DNA of 64,000 nucleotides from Phytophthora hibernalis (GCA_012656075.1 JAAKBF010000300.1:205130-269129); one strand, 5' to 3'; positions 1 through 11,015 are shown, counted from the first letter of the stretch. The notes: a model not told the origin generated them from the sequence alone. Translations and numbers: made by a program.

Positions 1-290
1 TCTCGTACTGCTAGGTCTACTAGACAGCAGAGACGGACGACACAACTAACACGAAGAAGAGCTACCCAACAAGTTCAGCGATCTACAGATGGTATGTTAA
101 ATTACTTTACTGAGCGCACCGAGAAGTAGTACACCATTCACTCAAATGTACTTGTCGGTTGCGTGTTGTTACAGTTTTCAATTTGGACGAGACTGAAGGA
201 AATACACACAGCACAGCATTTGGAAGTTTGGACGTGATTGAAGAACATTAACACAGCACAACTCGTGAAAATCAAGTCGTTGGTACAGGG

Positions 291-2086
291 TTGACTCAAA
301 GCCGACACACAGTTGCATTTCTCTTGAATCCAAGTAATTTTGCAATCACAACGGTGTCACCTGCGCCCTCGAATCCACGCACTATGCTGAGTGATAATTT
401 TGATGGGGATTACGATTTCGACTTCCCTGAGTTCGAAGGTCAGGGTCAGACTGAGAATGTTCCCGAGCTCGCATCCTATCGACACAGTGTAAGCGATGTC
501 AATGGCGAGGAAGCGCCCGATACCATGATTGACCGTAGAACAGGTCGGACAAGCAAATGGATTGGTGGCTACAAATATACGAGGATCAACAAAACATGAT
601 GAAAGTGTACTATCGGTGCGGCCACTATCGCAGCTCGCGCTGTAAAGGCAAATGCAAATTTGTCTTTGCCCTCGAAGCCTACGGAAGTTTTCCCCCATAC
701 GTGCGGCCGCTCCAGAAGACATTAGCGGTCCCTGTGTTGAGACGGACGCGACTGCAACCATGAAGCGCGAAGTTGATCATTTAGCAATCACAACCACAGC
801 AAACAGGGGCTTAATTTGGGACATCATGCGCGCAAAGTTATAAGGTAATCGGAATACAAGCCTTGCAATTTCTGGACTATCGCGAGAGGAAGTTTTGAGA
901 CGTGTGAATCGAGCAAGACCTGAAGAATTCGGCGGTTATGTTTACGGCCAAATTGAAGTTTCGCGTTGGTCGAGCGCGCTGTTAGATGACGGAAGTCCTT
1001 CTGATACAAACTTTCTTCTCTTCCACTATTCTTACTACGATCGCCAAGCTAAAGAACGTCAGCGTATGTTAGGGTGGGCACATTCAGTTCTGCTGAATAT
1101 GTTGAAACACAAGAAGACTGATGTGTTCGTCGATGGTACTTTCAGGTGTGTGCCCCTAAGTTTAAGCAGTGCGTCATTTTATCGACTTATGACAGACCAA
1201 CGCGTTCGTATTATCCGGCCGCATTTGTTTTGTGCAGTTCCAAGAAGTACGAGACGTATTTTCACGCGATGAGACTGGTACTAGATGAGATCGATTAGGC
1301 AATGGATCCAGAGTTTGTGTATTGCGACTTTGAAGCAGGGTTGATACGAGCGATCAAAGACCATTTTCCTCAATCGTCTGTCTCTTTCACTTTAAGCAGG
1401 CTTGCAGACGCAAGATGAAATAATATGGAATTCCAAATCTTAAGTGCTTAATTGCCATGCAGCACGGTATTATAGACATGCTCACCGTGATCAAACAAGC
1501 CAAAGTGAAGAAGCAGGGATTTTTGGGTAAAGGCAAAGATTGCATCCGAGTGCGAGCTAGCAGGTCTGCGTTGTTCCGACTCAAAGTGGAAAAGGTTTTG
1601 GAAGTACTTTGTTCGAACCTGGATCGTAAGGTTCCCTCCATATTTGAAGGGGTGATTAGCAGAACCAATAATCCCTTAGAGCGCTTCAATCATGAGATGA
1701 ATGCAGCTTTTCCAACTTTCCACCCGTATTTGCTTGATTTCGTTGTAGGTATTGAAAAACTAGCTCGTTGCTACGCCAACTTGAAGTTTGACTTCGATTT
1801 AGGCAGGGCAAAGGCCCCCAAACGACTTCCGATCAAGATACCAAAGCCTGTATCCCTCCCGGATAACGATGAAGAATCCGAGTCGTCGTCTATCAGTGAT
1901 AGTGAACTGATGTCAAGCGACGAAGATTTGGATAACGTGCTTCGCCAGGACCTACGACGCAATGTTGTCTTACGCAGACAAGGATCTGCAAATATCCAAG
2001 TTAAGGACTTCGGAGTACTTAAAGATCAAGCAGGGTACTACGACGAGATCACCGCTTTGAATTCGGGTATTGATTCAAACGAATGA
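291..2086 (+). pseudogene. MULE-type transposase relic
   Basis: This is a broken Mutator-like element transposase. Around 600-700 a Y-x-C-G-H...C-K-G-K-C-K-F pattern resembles a FLYWCH-type zinc finger. Around 1126-1150 the frame reads FVDGTFRCVP, the first-Asp motif of MULE transposases. A frameshift follows, and the neighbouring frame continues with a Y-D-R-P...Y-Y-P-A-A-F-V-L stretch, an in-frame TAG near 1297, and then YCDFEAGLIRAI near 1320-1350 (second-Asp motif) and LFHFKQAC (the C/H motif of the family). The last part, 1457-2086, is open for 209 codons and carries R-T-N-N-P-L-E-R-F-N, typical of the end of the transposase core, then an acidic Ser-rich tail. At least three frame changes and a stop make it inactive. 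Terminal inverted repeats were not found. The family call is by motif order only. Confidence 0.72.
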
Positions 2087-3312
2087 GAGATCACTTGCGA
2101 CCAGTAAGGCTAGTGCATGTTTGAATTGAATAAACGAACGATTGATTGCTCGTATCTACCCTACCGAGTACGTCTAATAAGAATTAAAACAGAAGAACCG
2201 ATGAGACGGATCGAGGAGAGGGGGTCGGGATCGACTTCAATCCCATTGTTAGCCAGAGCACCCTTCAACAGCTGTAAAGAGCTCAAATATCGATCTCTCG
2301 CTTGCATAATTCTTCCATATGCGAATTCATCTGATGGGGCTTCGTCAGTGAAGTCAGGTGCAGGGAAACATTGTGTTCGATAGAGCGCTTGCTAATACGT
2401 CCTATACTCTTGTACAAACAGCATTAAACGCATCCGCGGAGGTGATGCACCGATCTCGAGTGGGCCAATTAAATAGCACTCCGTACATCAGTAGGTATTG
2501 ATTCACTGACAGATGCCATGTTTCCGTTGTTGTAGGCAATATGAATCTTTAGGGATTCTTCGCGGGAAAGCACGTCGAAGAAGGGCGATCTCGCTTTTTT
2601 AAAGCACCCCACAACTGTGCGAGTGCCTCTTCATCGCGAGATGAAGTCCCCTCCGTTACAATCGTCGGCGTGGTTGTCGGTATAGTTTTCACCATAGGAC
2701 TTGGCGTACGGTCGTGAAGGTCGACTGGCGTGGATTGAACAGCTTTTTTCGACTAGTCTTCGAGCGCTCGTCCTGTATCCCATTTGATTGATCCGGGAAC
2801 GTGGGATCTGGCGTGGGATCAACAAGCGCTGCCTGGTGTCATTAGGACGCTTGAACCACTTGTTGCGAATCCGAATGCCCCCATGACCCCGCAGCCATTT
2901 ACTATCACACTCATCGCGGCTCGAATTTTTCAGAGACTTGCGCTTTGCCGCATACTTCTTGGCATATGTGTCCCCCTCAGCTTCAAGAAAACTCCATACT
3001 GCTCCGTGCACCTTCATCTTCACCCAGAGCTTAAAACGGACTATAAGCATTCGAAAAGACAACAAAGACCTTATCAATCTAAATTTGGTCAATGTGATAT
3101 GGGGGTATTTGATGGCTTATTGACGGCTAAATTAAGCCGTTCCTCGTTTCCAAAAGCAGTCGGCTGGATAAAGCATACAAAATGGAGGGTGAATGTACCA
3201 GCTTATGTATGATTTAAACTCTAAAAAGGCCGTCTGAATTAAGCCGGTCCGCGGATCCAAAATAGACTTGTTTGGATGGTGTAAACGCTACAATCGTAAT
3301 CGATGATTTGTA
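2087..3312. other. Unassigned region, no gene recognised
   Basis: Only short unrelated open frames are present, the longest a 153-codon frame on the minus strand (2631-3092). It is rich in Lys, Arg and Ser and resembles nothing I know. The stretch lies between the MULE relic and the minisatellite and may be further transposon debris. Confidence 0.4.
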
Positions 3313-3612
3313 TATCGACCGGTCGAGTTCATGTGAACCCTGGTGAAGGTGCGCTTTAAGTCGATCGGTTCACATTAAGTCGACCGGTCGATTGAATGTG
3401 AACCCTGGTAAAGGAGCGCTTTAAGTCGACCGGTCGATTGAATGTGAACCCTGGTAAAGGAGCGCTTTAAGTCGACCGGTCGAGTTAATGTGCACCCAGA
3501 TAAAGGTTCGGTTTAAGTCGACCGGTTTACATTAAGTTGACCGGTCGAGTTAATGTGCACCCAGGTAAAGGTTCGCTTTAAGTCGACCGGTCGGGTTAAT
3601 GTGCACCCGGTC
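3313..3612. repeat. 46-bp minisatellite with internal palindromes
   Basis: A tandem array with a 46-bp period: the word gtcgaccggtcg starts at 3379, 3425 and 3471, exactly 46 apart. The flanking units (from 3313, and 3517 to 3612) are more diverged. Each unit contains all or most of the 12-bp palindrome TCGACCGGTCGA followed by a stretch like atgtgaaccctggtaaagg. Three central units are nearly identical; the outer ones differ by substitutions and a short extra insert (cacattaagt). No coding role is seen. Confidence 0.85.
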
Positions 3613-4054
3613 TGATTCAATTGCGGTCCGGTTCACGGTTCAGAAAGAAAACCGTTGTCAATTTTCGTAGTATACATTTGCCACTCCACACCCTGCTAGA
3701 TGAACCATTGACAAAACACAGTACCGAATTTCAGCGCTCGGTGAGCCTTTTCCTGGTAATATTAACTACGTAGCTAAATGGACGCTATTTGGCCCTTAAT
3801 TAAACGGATAGAACAAAACAAACAGATAAGAAAGATCAATTCAGTTTCCAATTTACCTGAACAACCAAACGTCCAACCCAAAGCCTTACTCTTGGTAGCA
3901 CTTCCGACTGAACGCACGCTTCCTCCGACCAGTTCCAGTTCAAGTTACCGCGTCCGATTCCGTTCTCGTGCCCGTTCCAGCCCGATCCATCCGCCACCGT
4001 TTCCCAGCTCGCGTCGTCGTGTGCACGCCTCCGACGTGTCCGGCTCCACGTATG
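3613..4054. other. Unassigned sequence after the truncated polygalacturonase
   Basis: The minus-strand open frame of the adjacent polygalacturonase relic runs on into this stretch, but the sequence stops resembling GH28 after the GSWYWK motif near 4055. What follows is low-complexity Arg/Trp/Asn-rich translation. This marks the truncation point of the relic; nothing else is recognised. Confidence 0.45.
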
Positions 4055-4407
4055 TTTCCAGTACCAGGAGCCTTTGCCGTCCAGCGTGACGGAACCCTTG
4101 CCGGTGAGGTCGCTGCCGCCCAGCAGCACAAGCGGGTCATCCCACTTCTGCGTGCCGAACGTGGTGGTGCCCGTGAATTCGATGGTGGCGCCGCTCTTGG
4201 CCTTTCTCAGGTCCAACGTGACGCCGACCGGCACGGAGAGTGACCCGATTGTGACGGAGTTGCAGGACGAGATCTCGGAGCCGGACTTGTATGTGCCGGA
4301 GAGAGTGCAGCTACTGCTACCTTCATCTTCTTGGCGGAGCATGGTGGCGCCGTTGGTGGTAGCAGCGAGGATGGCGAGAGCGGCGGAAGCTGTGGAGTAG
4401 AGCTCAT
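4055..4407 (-). pseudogene. Polygalacturonase (GH28) pseudogene, N-terminal fragment
   Basis: This is the first of four GH28 polygalacturonase copies in the window. It keeps the family N-terminus: a hydrophobic signal-peptide-like stretch (LYSTASAALAILAATTNGAT), a Ser/Cys-rich start (SSSCTLSGTYKSG), the block SVTIGSLSVPVGVTLDL, and the segment ending TLDGKGSWYW. Everything downstream is gone, including the NTD, DD, GHG and RIK catalytic blocks. The original ATG (first base 4407) is out of frame with the signal peptide. ATGAGCTC probably derives from ATGAAGCTC by loss of one A, giving the MKLYS-type start seen in relatives. It lacks the intron found in the intact copy at 15,045. Its core promoter survives 47 bp upstream. 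It encodes no functional enzyme. Confidence 0.85.
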
Positions 4408-4453
4408 AGTTGGTGTGGCGATGGTAGTGGTTGGTGACTGGGAGGTGCTTTGT

Positions 4454-4474
4454 GGAAAGCAAATTGCAGAATGA
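4454..4474 (-). promoter_or_regulatory. Oomycete Inr/FPR core promoter of the 4.4-kb polygalacturonase relic
   Basis: On the minus strand this reads TCATTCTGCAATTTGCTTTC, matching the oomycete initiator plus flanking promoter region (TCATT-pyrimidines then ATTTG). It lies 47 bp upstream of the relic ATG at 4407. The same 20-mer occurs exactly at 10,996 in front of another copy. Confidence 0.8.
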
Positions 4475-5804
4475 ACTGGAACCGATGTGGAAAATCGAGA
4501 CGGGTTAACGTTGCAGGTTTGGCTGGTGAACGGCAATGAGGGTACTGGTACTGTTGCAGTCTAAGATGCCGTGACACGACAATATACCTGAGTAAAATAG
4601 TGCCATATGCAGCATGTCGTTGATGCGAACAGGTACACCGCGCCATTGACATGCCAGTTGAATGGTCGGTAGTGCGGCGTGCATCGCGCCTGGCACACGC
4701 CCGACTTGGGCGAACCTCTGGCCTCGCCAATGAGCCCTTAGTTTTGCTGCTAGTCGTCGTTTCTCTGCAAGCATATGAGACCCGACTCAATACCAAGGCA
4801 GGTAAAACATTGAGCACGACGAACTGCCGACGCTTGTCACCCTTTCAAACATTGAGACCGTGCCAGAGCATCTGGGTTGACGTCAAGTAATTCGCAGTCC
4901 CTTCGGCTGGACGATGCGGTGTATGACAAACACCGCCTGGAATGTAGGAGCTGCGGCGAGACGTACCAAACGTTGAGCGGCTGCTCTTGTTGCTTGCCTT
5001 TCCAAGACATGTTGACCACCGCAACGCAGTCCAGCAGTCCTTATCTGCCTCGACGGTATACACAACTGCAAACGCGACGGTGGTTTGCCTGCAATTGGGA
5101 TCAACTGCAAAACAATACCCTCTTCTTGGAATCCCATCGTCGTGAGTCTGAGAATTATTTATCGACCGTGTCGACTAGCCACAAATGTCCGTGCCATGGG
5201 CCGCTTTCTCTAGACGTGTACGTTAAAGAGAAAAATGAGATCGCAAATCGCTCGCGATGGCCATAACGGCCAATCAGTCGTGGCCAGCCCGACGCAGATT
5301 TGCTGTCGCGCCTTTCCACAAGACTTGTGGGCCACCATGCGGCCACAGCAAACGCTCTCGGTGGAATTTCAGTTGTCTTACCACGTATAGACTGTTTGGC
5401 TTTGGATCAGCAACATACATTGCACTTTGAGGATACAGGCATGGCCTCTTTTTTAATTCGAAGTCAAACTTCCTAGGCAAAACTTGATTCTATGGGTGGT
5501 GGCTCTTGGACGGAGCGGGGTGCTAGTACATATACGAATCCGCCGAGCAAAACATATAAATTCACGACACATTGCTACGGTGCATCGTCACAGCAACTAC
5601 ATGTAGATCGTCAACTTGACCACAGTCACTACATATACTACCTGCAATTAAGCCCAAAAGAAATGGGGTTTTGCACGGTGTCGTGGAAAGGCCCTTTTTC
5701 GAGGCGCCAGCGAGTGGCTGCCACGCGGCAGTTCCAACCGACATCTTCTCACTTCAGAATCTTCCACCCAAGGAACAAGCACGCCAGTTAGAAATAGTTA
5801 GAAC
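4475..5804. other. Unassigned region
   Basis: Several overlapping frames of 60-137 codons are open on both strands. None has a recognisable domain, consistent codon pattern or promoter. The stretch may be promoter-distal DNA of the polygalacturonase relic and the upstream edge of the DIRS-like element; I could not find element termini in it. Confidence 0.4.
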
Positions 5805-7900
5805 ATGCCTCACCAAGTACTCCTCCTCCTCCCGGAAGACGTTATCAGCGGCCCTCCAGTCTCGCTTGCGGGCCCGACATATGCGGAGATCGTTAGCGAC
5901 GTCGAGCCGGACCGTGTGCAAGTGCGTCTGCTCCCGCGCGATGGCCTTATCGGGACGGAAAAGTGTTGGACCCGGTGGAGGACTGCGTGTGGGAGCAGAC
6001 GCACTTGCACACGGTCCGGCTCGACGTCGTCAACGATCTCCTGGCAATATCTTACGCCGACCCGTATTCGCCATGATCGGGGATCGGCCCTACTACGGTC
6101 AAGTCACGGCTTACAAAGGTGATGTGGCTACAAGTCGACATTGTGGGGAGGAAACGCAAGCCTCTGTGATTGACGTCGAAGAAGTTGCTCCGATCATCGT
6201 TTTTCTGCTGTCCAAGACGAAGCTTGTGTGTCGCTTGTCGTCCCGGGCAGGCATTGATCAGGCCCACGCCACGATCCTGTACCGCCTCATGGGCACCACG
6301 TCTCGCTCAGGCACTCGCGATATTCGGAATTTGTTCACGGGCATTGCGACGCTCGCAACGCATCCATCGCCAATGGCAGCGATGAAGTGGCTAGACCCTG
6401 CACTAGACAGGACGCCATGTGTCGCATACGTCATGTTGTCGACTTTGGCTACTATACCGATGGAAATCAGGTGGCTCCCGCGGGGACCAGATTGGGCAGT
6501 CAGTTCTGGGACGATCCGCAGGCGACAGCTCCCTCCACTGGGACCTCACGCGACCACCCACACCGGCACTCAGCGCGTGCATTGCCATATCGTCCCCGGC
6601 GGCCCGCGCCGAGCGCCCGAGGTCCATCCATTGCCGCCCAAACCAGCCTCGCCAAGCGCAGAGAAAGAGGCGACAGCTGGGCATGCGCGGTTTGTGGAGT
6701 ACATGGACACTTTAGGTGGACCGGCGTTCGAAAAGCACAGCGGACCGGAGCCTCTCCGCCAACCTTCACCCCGCTCGACCATGGTGGATATCGGTCTCGC
6801 CTCTGCGGGGGTGACGCCCAATACAGCGAATGTAGCGATACGCATCCTCACAGCTCTGGCGTATCAACCAGACCTACGCTCGGCAGATTGGCGGACTCGA
6901 GAGGAGGACAAGCGGCCCCGGTATTTCAGCGTGTCAGACCTCATCCACCAGGTGGATGATGCCACGAGCCGTTCGGACAGACAGCACAGTCTTCGCCCGT
7001 CTACTTGGCAACAGGAGATTCATGTCATTACGTGCGCAGACGACCACTAGGTAAGTCCCCTGGTTCTTTTGTTGATCACACTCGCGCGTCCCGTACCACT
7101 AGGTTTGTCCCCACCCCGCCATCCTCAGTCGTCTCTACGACTTTCTATTTGGTGTATGCGGACTCTCAGTGCTCCATTTTCAGCGGTTTGACCTCAGATC
7201 TTAGCTCGACTACGCCCACCCAAGCCAGCTAAACGCACGGAACGTTTCGGTTGGAGTGGAGCTACCGTCGGTGCCACGCGATCCCTCCCACAACGACCTA
7301 AAAGCAGCTCTCGGTGTTCTGGGTACTTACTGCGACGAGTTCTGCGATTCTCACACACTTCGCCTGCTGTCCAATGCGAAAGACTTCGCTGAAGAACTCA
7401 GCGACTACGAGCCCTGGTCAACGGCCGAGGTGAAAACGCTGGTTTTCTGGTTCAGTAACGTACAGTCTCGCGTGTGAGCACGACCTCGACCATTCTTCGC
7501 TAACGCGACTCGATGTTCGATCTCGTCTGTCAAAGCAAGATCCCGAGCTCAGTGGATTGCAGCTCAAGATGTTTCGGCAACGAACGCGAAATCAACACTA
7601 CGGGCACTCACATCCTGACTCCACCCACACGACGGTGATGGTTCCAGTCCAATCAGCGCGCAGCGCGAAGGATCAATCAAGAGAGCCGCTGAAGCGCCCG
7701 GTTCCGACTGACGTGGGGCTTGCTGCTCCGCGGGAAGGTGGAAAGCAACTGTGCCTTCGGTTCATCTCGGCCCGGGGTGTCCATCGGCGTCGCCTGACCG
7801 CTGTACGCATTCATTCCTCGGGAACCTCATGCCCAAGTTGAAGCTGGACCCCAAGGTAAAGACTCACATCGAAGAAAACTTGGGCGGGTTGCGCGCCGAT
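5805..7900 (+). pseudogene. DIRS-like retroelement, gag-like region (degenerate)
   Basis: Frames jump repeatedly, but several blocks recall the gag-like first ORF of oomycete DIRS elements. A W-A-C-A-V-C-G-V-H-G-H-F stretch at about 6680-6720 looks like a decayed zinc knuckle. At 7256-7477 a 73-codon frame contains LKAALGVLGTYCDEF and STAEVKTLVFWFSNV. Around 7720-7890 GGKQLCLRF is followed by LKLDPKVKTHIEENLGGL, the usual end of this ORF. A 51-bp inverted repeat (5885-6041) interrupts the front part. Stops and shifts exclude function. It belongs with the reverse transcriptase, RNase H and recombinase relics that follow. The upstream boundary is uncertain. Confidence 0.6.
5885..6041. repeat. 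51-bp inverted repeat with 55-bp spacer
   Basis: The left arm 5885-5935 and right arm 5991-6041 are reverse complements over 51 bp with two adjacent mismatches (positions 5899-5900 against 6026-6027). The spacer is 5936-5990. In RNA the arms would form a long, almost perfect hairpin. It lies inside the decayed gag-like region, where no such structure is expected, so it is probably an inverted duplication created after the element died. Confidence 0.92.
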
Positions 7901-7909
7901 ATCCACTAT

Positions 7910-8480
7910 ATGTGACGAGCGCCCCGCACGATCGCTCTGTCGCTGGATCGGGTCAAGGCCATTCAACGTCAGCTCTTCCAACGACTCCTGCATGCGGATC
8001 ACGCCGTCCACACCACTCGCATCGAGGCGTTCAAGCTGGCTGGCGTGTGTATGCCGACGACAATTTCCACCGCGGACTCTCCGCAGCGCTTCCAACTGGA
8101 TACGGAAGCACAGCATGCAATTTCAGAGCTCATCATGCGTTCGCGCATGTCCCGGGCGGCCACGATTCACCTCTGGTGCGCAAACCACCAACAATACCCG
8201 CCCCAATAAGGCTCTGTGTCCGGACCACCTCAACTGTCTGCTTGCAGGCTACGAGCAACAGCATCTCGTCATCACTACCATGCAGCACGGAGTTCAATAT
8301 GAGTTTCGCACGCAGCAACAAGATGAACCGGCCATTTTCAACCGCACCATGCAGCACAGTAACCACAAGTCGGCGGTCGTGCGGGAGAATGCCTTGCTCC
8401 GCAGCATCCGTGAAGGGCAAGGCCTCGGTACCTACCTCGTCGTCGACGACGACATTGCGGCCATGTGGCCGGCCATCTGC
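7910..8480 (+). pseudogene. DIRS-like reverse transcriptase, N-terminal remnant
   Basis: The frame reads through RQLFQRLLHADHAVHTTRIEAFKLAG and then shifts. It picks up PDHLNCLLAGYEQQHLV and NHKSAVVRENALLRSI, followed by REGQGLGTYLVVDDD. The N-H-x-S-A...E-N-A-L-L-x-S-I block sits just before the S-P-x-G entry to the fingers/palm in DIRS-type reverse transcriptases. The similarity stops near 8480 before any palm motif or catalytic YxDD, so the active part of the enzyme is deleted here. The next bases are an RNase H segment in the opposite orientation. Confidence 0.55.
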
Positions 8481-8805
8481 GTCCAATCCAGTATCGAACG
8501 TGCGTCAACGAGACGGTATCACGCGGAACCCAGGAGACCCCAGCATAAGATGACGAGTACCGCCGAAAGCTGCTCCCGCACATTGATGTAGAATTTGTTC
8601 CTTACAATCATCACCCGCTCTTCATCGTCAAACCGAATGCGCAGGAACGTCTTCTGAGCTGGGTGAATGGCCGAGAGTCCCTCATTACTAGCGTTCGTGT
8701 AGATGTGGACCTCTGGCTCTGGAAGCGCCGCGAAAAATCGGATAGGTACGCCCTCCAACCGGCTGTGCAGGAGAATGTGTTCGACCCAGAGCAAGTCGAA
8801 CTCTT
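8480..8805 (-). pseudogene. Inverted RNase H segment of the DIRS-like element
   Basis: Read on the minus strand this gives LLWVEHILLHSRLEGVPIRFF, VHIYTNASNEGL, VMIVRNKFYINVREQL and, after a frame change, THVRYWIGRRWPA. This is the order of the RT/RNase H junction and first half of RNase H in DIRS-type polyproteins. It is flanked on both sides by plus-strand parts of the same polyprotein, so about 325 bp are inverted in place. The first catalytic Asp of the RNase H T-D-A-S motif is Asn (YTNAS). Frame change, inversion and the missing Asp all exclude activity. Confidence 0.72.
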
Positions 8806-10030
8806 CCCGACCCGTATGCGCAGGAGCTCAACCGCGTTAATGGTGCAGTGGAGGCGCGGTGGCGGCTGCGGATGTCGGCGGCTCACCTGCCCGGCTCTTC
8901 TTGGCCGACCTGGGCTCACGTGCGTGGGATGGCGAGCGATTACGATGGTGGCAAGAACTAACACGCTCGCGGTTGCAGGTATCTGTTCCGCCGAGCATAC
9001 GGAAGATCTATTCCAGCACATGCTCGCCTTTCAGCACCGGTCCCTCGTGGACTCGTCTCATCGCCAATACCGGATCACGTGGCGTCATTGGCACCACTTT
9101 TGCTCCGAACTCGGTTTCCCGATCTGGCTGTCAGGTGACGGACCGCATGTCCAATCTACGGTTGGCTCTCTTCGCCTTTTATTGCTGGGCCGGGCGTTTA
9201 CCCACTGGTCGATCGTCCGCCAACGCCATTCGGTCCAAGCTCAGCCATATTAGTTGGTATCATCGTCTCTACGCTGGCACCTCACGTCCGGCCACGGACT
9301 TGCGCTGGCCGGCGTGCAGCGAGTGTCTGCCCCTCCCAACAGCCGCGCCCCTGTCATGACAAGGATGCTTCACTGAATCCTCGACCATCTCGACCCCAGC
9401 AAAGCCCAGCACCGCGCCATTGGTGGGGCTGCGCTGATGAGCTTCTTTTGTCATGAGAAGCGCCGAATGTTTGGCTGTTCACGGCGTCAGACGAGAATAT
9501 ACCCTGCAGGTGAGAGACGTCCAGGTATATGACCAGGATGGCCGCGTGACAAACCTCCCAGCACGGTGGATGTCCGATTTCGAGGAAGCAAGAACGATCA
9601 AACGGGAAATGGAACATCACGGGGCTCGGACGTTCCGGCCACGCCTTGGTGGGCCCTGTTCCAGCAGCGCTGGTACTCTTACATCATGCGGTTTAATCGG
9701 CTCGACACGTGAAAGTCCACTATGCATCGTGTCACGTGGAGAAATGCTGAAGGCGGACACAATGACTAAGTGGCTACGCGCTGCGGCAGCAGCAGTGGGG
9801 GTCGATCCGTCGTGGTTTTCGTGCCACTCACTACAAAGTGGAGGAGCTACAGCACTGCTGGCGGCGGGGTCGACAGTACAAGGGTCAAGCTGCATGGGCG
9901 CTGGCGCTCGGATATCTTTCAGCGGTATACCCGCTACGATCAAGACTGGTCGGCAACGTTATCTTCGCGAATGGCTGGAGAATCACCAGGCAAAAGCACC
10001 GGCCGAGGATCCACCCATATCATATAGGGT
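8805..10030 (+). pseudogene. DIRS-like RNase H end and tyrosine recombinase (broken)
   Basis: The first bases resume the RNase H C-terminal part in plus orientation (YAQELNRVNGAVEARWRLRM, then SAAHLPGSS and ADLGSRAWDGERLRWWQEL). A SAM-like N-terminal recombinase domain follows (SSHRQYRITWRHWHHFCSEL at about 9055). The catalytic end lies at 9770-10030: VDPSWFSCHSLQSGGATALL, then in another frame VKLHGRWRSDIFQRYTRYD. In this family the H-x-x-R box should read HSLR; here it is HSLQ (CAA at about 9834), so the box II Arg is lost. The H-G-R-W box and the Tyr nucleophile region survive. Frameshifts separate the blocks, so the recombinase is dead. It would have acted in circular DNA integration of the element. 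Confidence 0.75.
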
Positions 10031-10199
10031 TCACGCCCCATGGCGTGTATTGGCGGGTCTCTCATTGCTAAGGCCAATGGCAACTTCACCATGATTTTCC
10101 TCAACTTCCTGTGCTATGCTGTGCAGTGCTGTTGACTTATGTTTCTGTGGCAGGCGGTCGAGATGAAAAACCTAGTTAGTCCTGATTACATGTACCGCG

Positions 10200-10253
10200 G
10201 GTTTTGGATTAAATCCAAAACCATATAGCACCTGCAAAATTTGCAGGTGCTAT
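10200..10253. repeat. Two adjacent perfect palindromes
   Basis: The first spans 10200-10222, with 11-bp arms around a central A (ggttttggatt / aatccaaaacc). The second spans 10225-10253, with 14-bp arms around a central A (atagcacctgcaaa / tttgcaggtgctat). They are separated by two bases, about 170 bp past the recombinase relic. They may be remains of the retroelement terminus, a transcription stop or the end hairpins of another transposon. Confidence 0.85.
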
Positions 10254-10995
10254 GTTGAAGATATTGAAGGGTCACAGGCTGCCGCAAATTCACCAATCGG
10301 AGCGGAAATGGTGGGTCGCTGGAGCCTCACTGGTATCCTCCGCTGGAGGATACAGTGATCGGGGTACGCGTCTTTTTTACCGCTAGACGTCGCAACACGC
10401 TTGTAAAGGTGGTTCCGCTGTGCTGTCTTTGGTTGGCATGGCACATGGCTCGTTGAGTAAGCCTGATGGAGCTGGCCAGCTACATTTCCCGTATCATCAA
10501 GCAGTCGATGCTACTGTAAAAGTTATCGATGTCTCCAATCAGCTTGCTTCTGCCATCAACCTCAATTAGGTGATTAAATTTGACTAGCACCGATATCTGA
10601 ACAGGTATTGTGACTGGATGTGGCACATCGAGGCTCTTGGGCGACCACTGCTAGCCGCGCTGGTAGACCTATTTCCGTAGCAATCCCAATATGTGCTGCT
10701 GACACGATTTCAACAGGAAACGCCGACGCATCTGTCGACCAAGGATCTACGAGCTCTGATAACGGGCAGCAAAAACTACATACATGTACATCCGTGTGCC
10801 GGGGCATTATGATACCTGTATCCACTGCACGGCGTGTCCTACTGAGGACACCTCGTCATGTGTTGATTCATGCCAAATATCGTGACAAATGGTGTTGCTG
10901 CGCCGAGTGTGTCGATCAGGTGAACACCAACAAGACATCTACAGGTACTACAGCTTTAATGCTCTTCTTCTGCTTTCGACATCCTGTCACCAAAA
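10254..10995. other. Unassigned region upstream of a polygalacturonase relic
   Basis: A plus-strand frame (10620-10990) is open but shows no recognisable domain. It runs without interruption into the promoter and out-of-frame start of the following polygalacturonase relic, so it is unlikely to be a gene. No repeats were seen. Confidence 0.4.
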
Positions 10996-11015
10996 TCATT
11001 CTGCAATTTGCTTTC
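10996..11015 (+). promoter_or_regulatory. Oomycete Inr/FPR core promoter of the 11-kb polygalacturonase relic
   Basis: The sequence TCATTCTGCAATTTGCTTTC is identical to the promoter word of the minus-strand copy near 4.46 kb. It lies 52 bp upstream of the ATG at 11,068. The downstream leader (accactaccatcgccacacc) is also shared with that copy. Confidence 0.82.

Noticed and set aside
3313..3612. CRISPR-like array
   Set aside because: The 46-bp period has no unique spacers, the whole unit is repeated, and the setting is a eukaryotic genome without cas genes.
4837..5480. Possible small Cys-rich secreted protein near 4,877-5,266 (plus strand)
   Set aside because: No signal peptide, no core promoter, and antisense frames are equally open.
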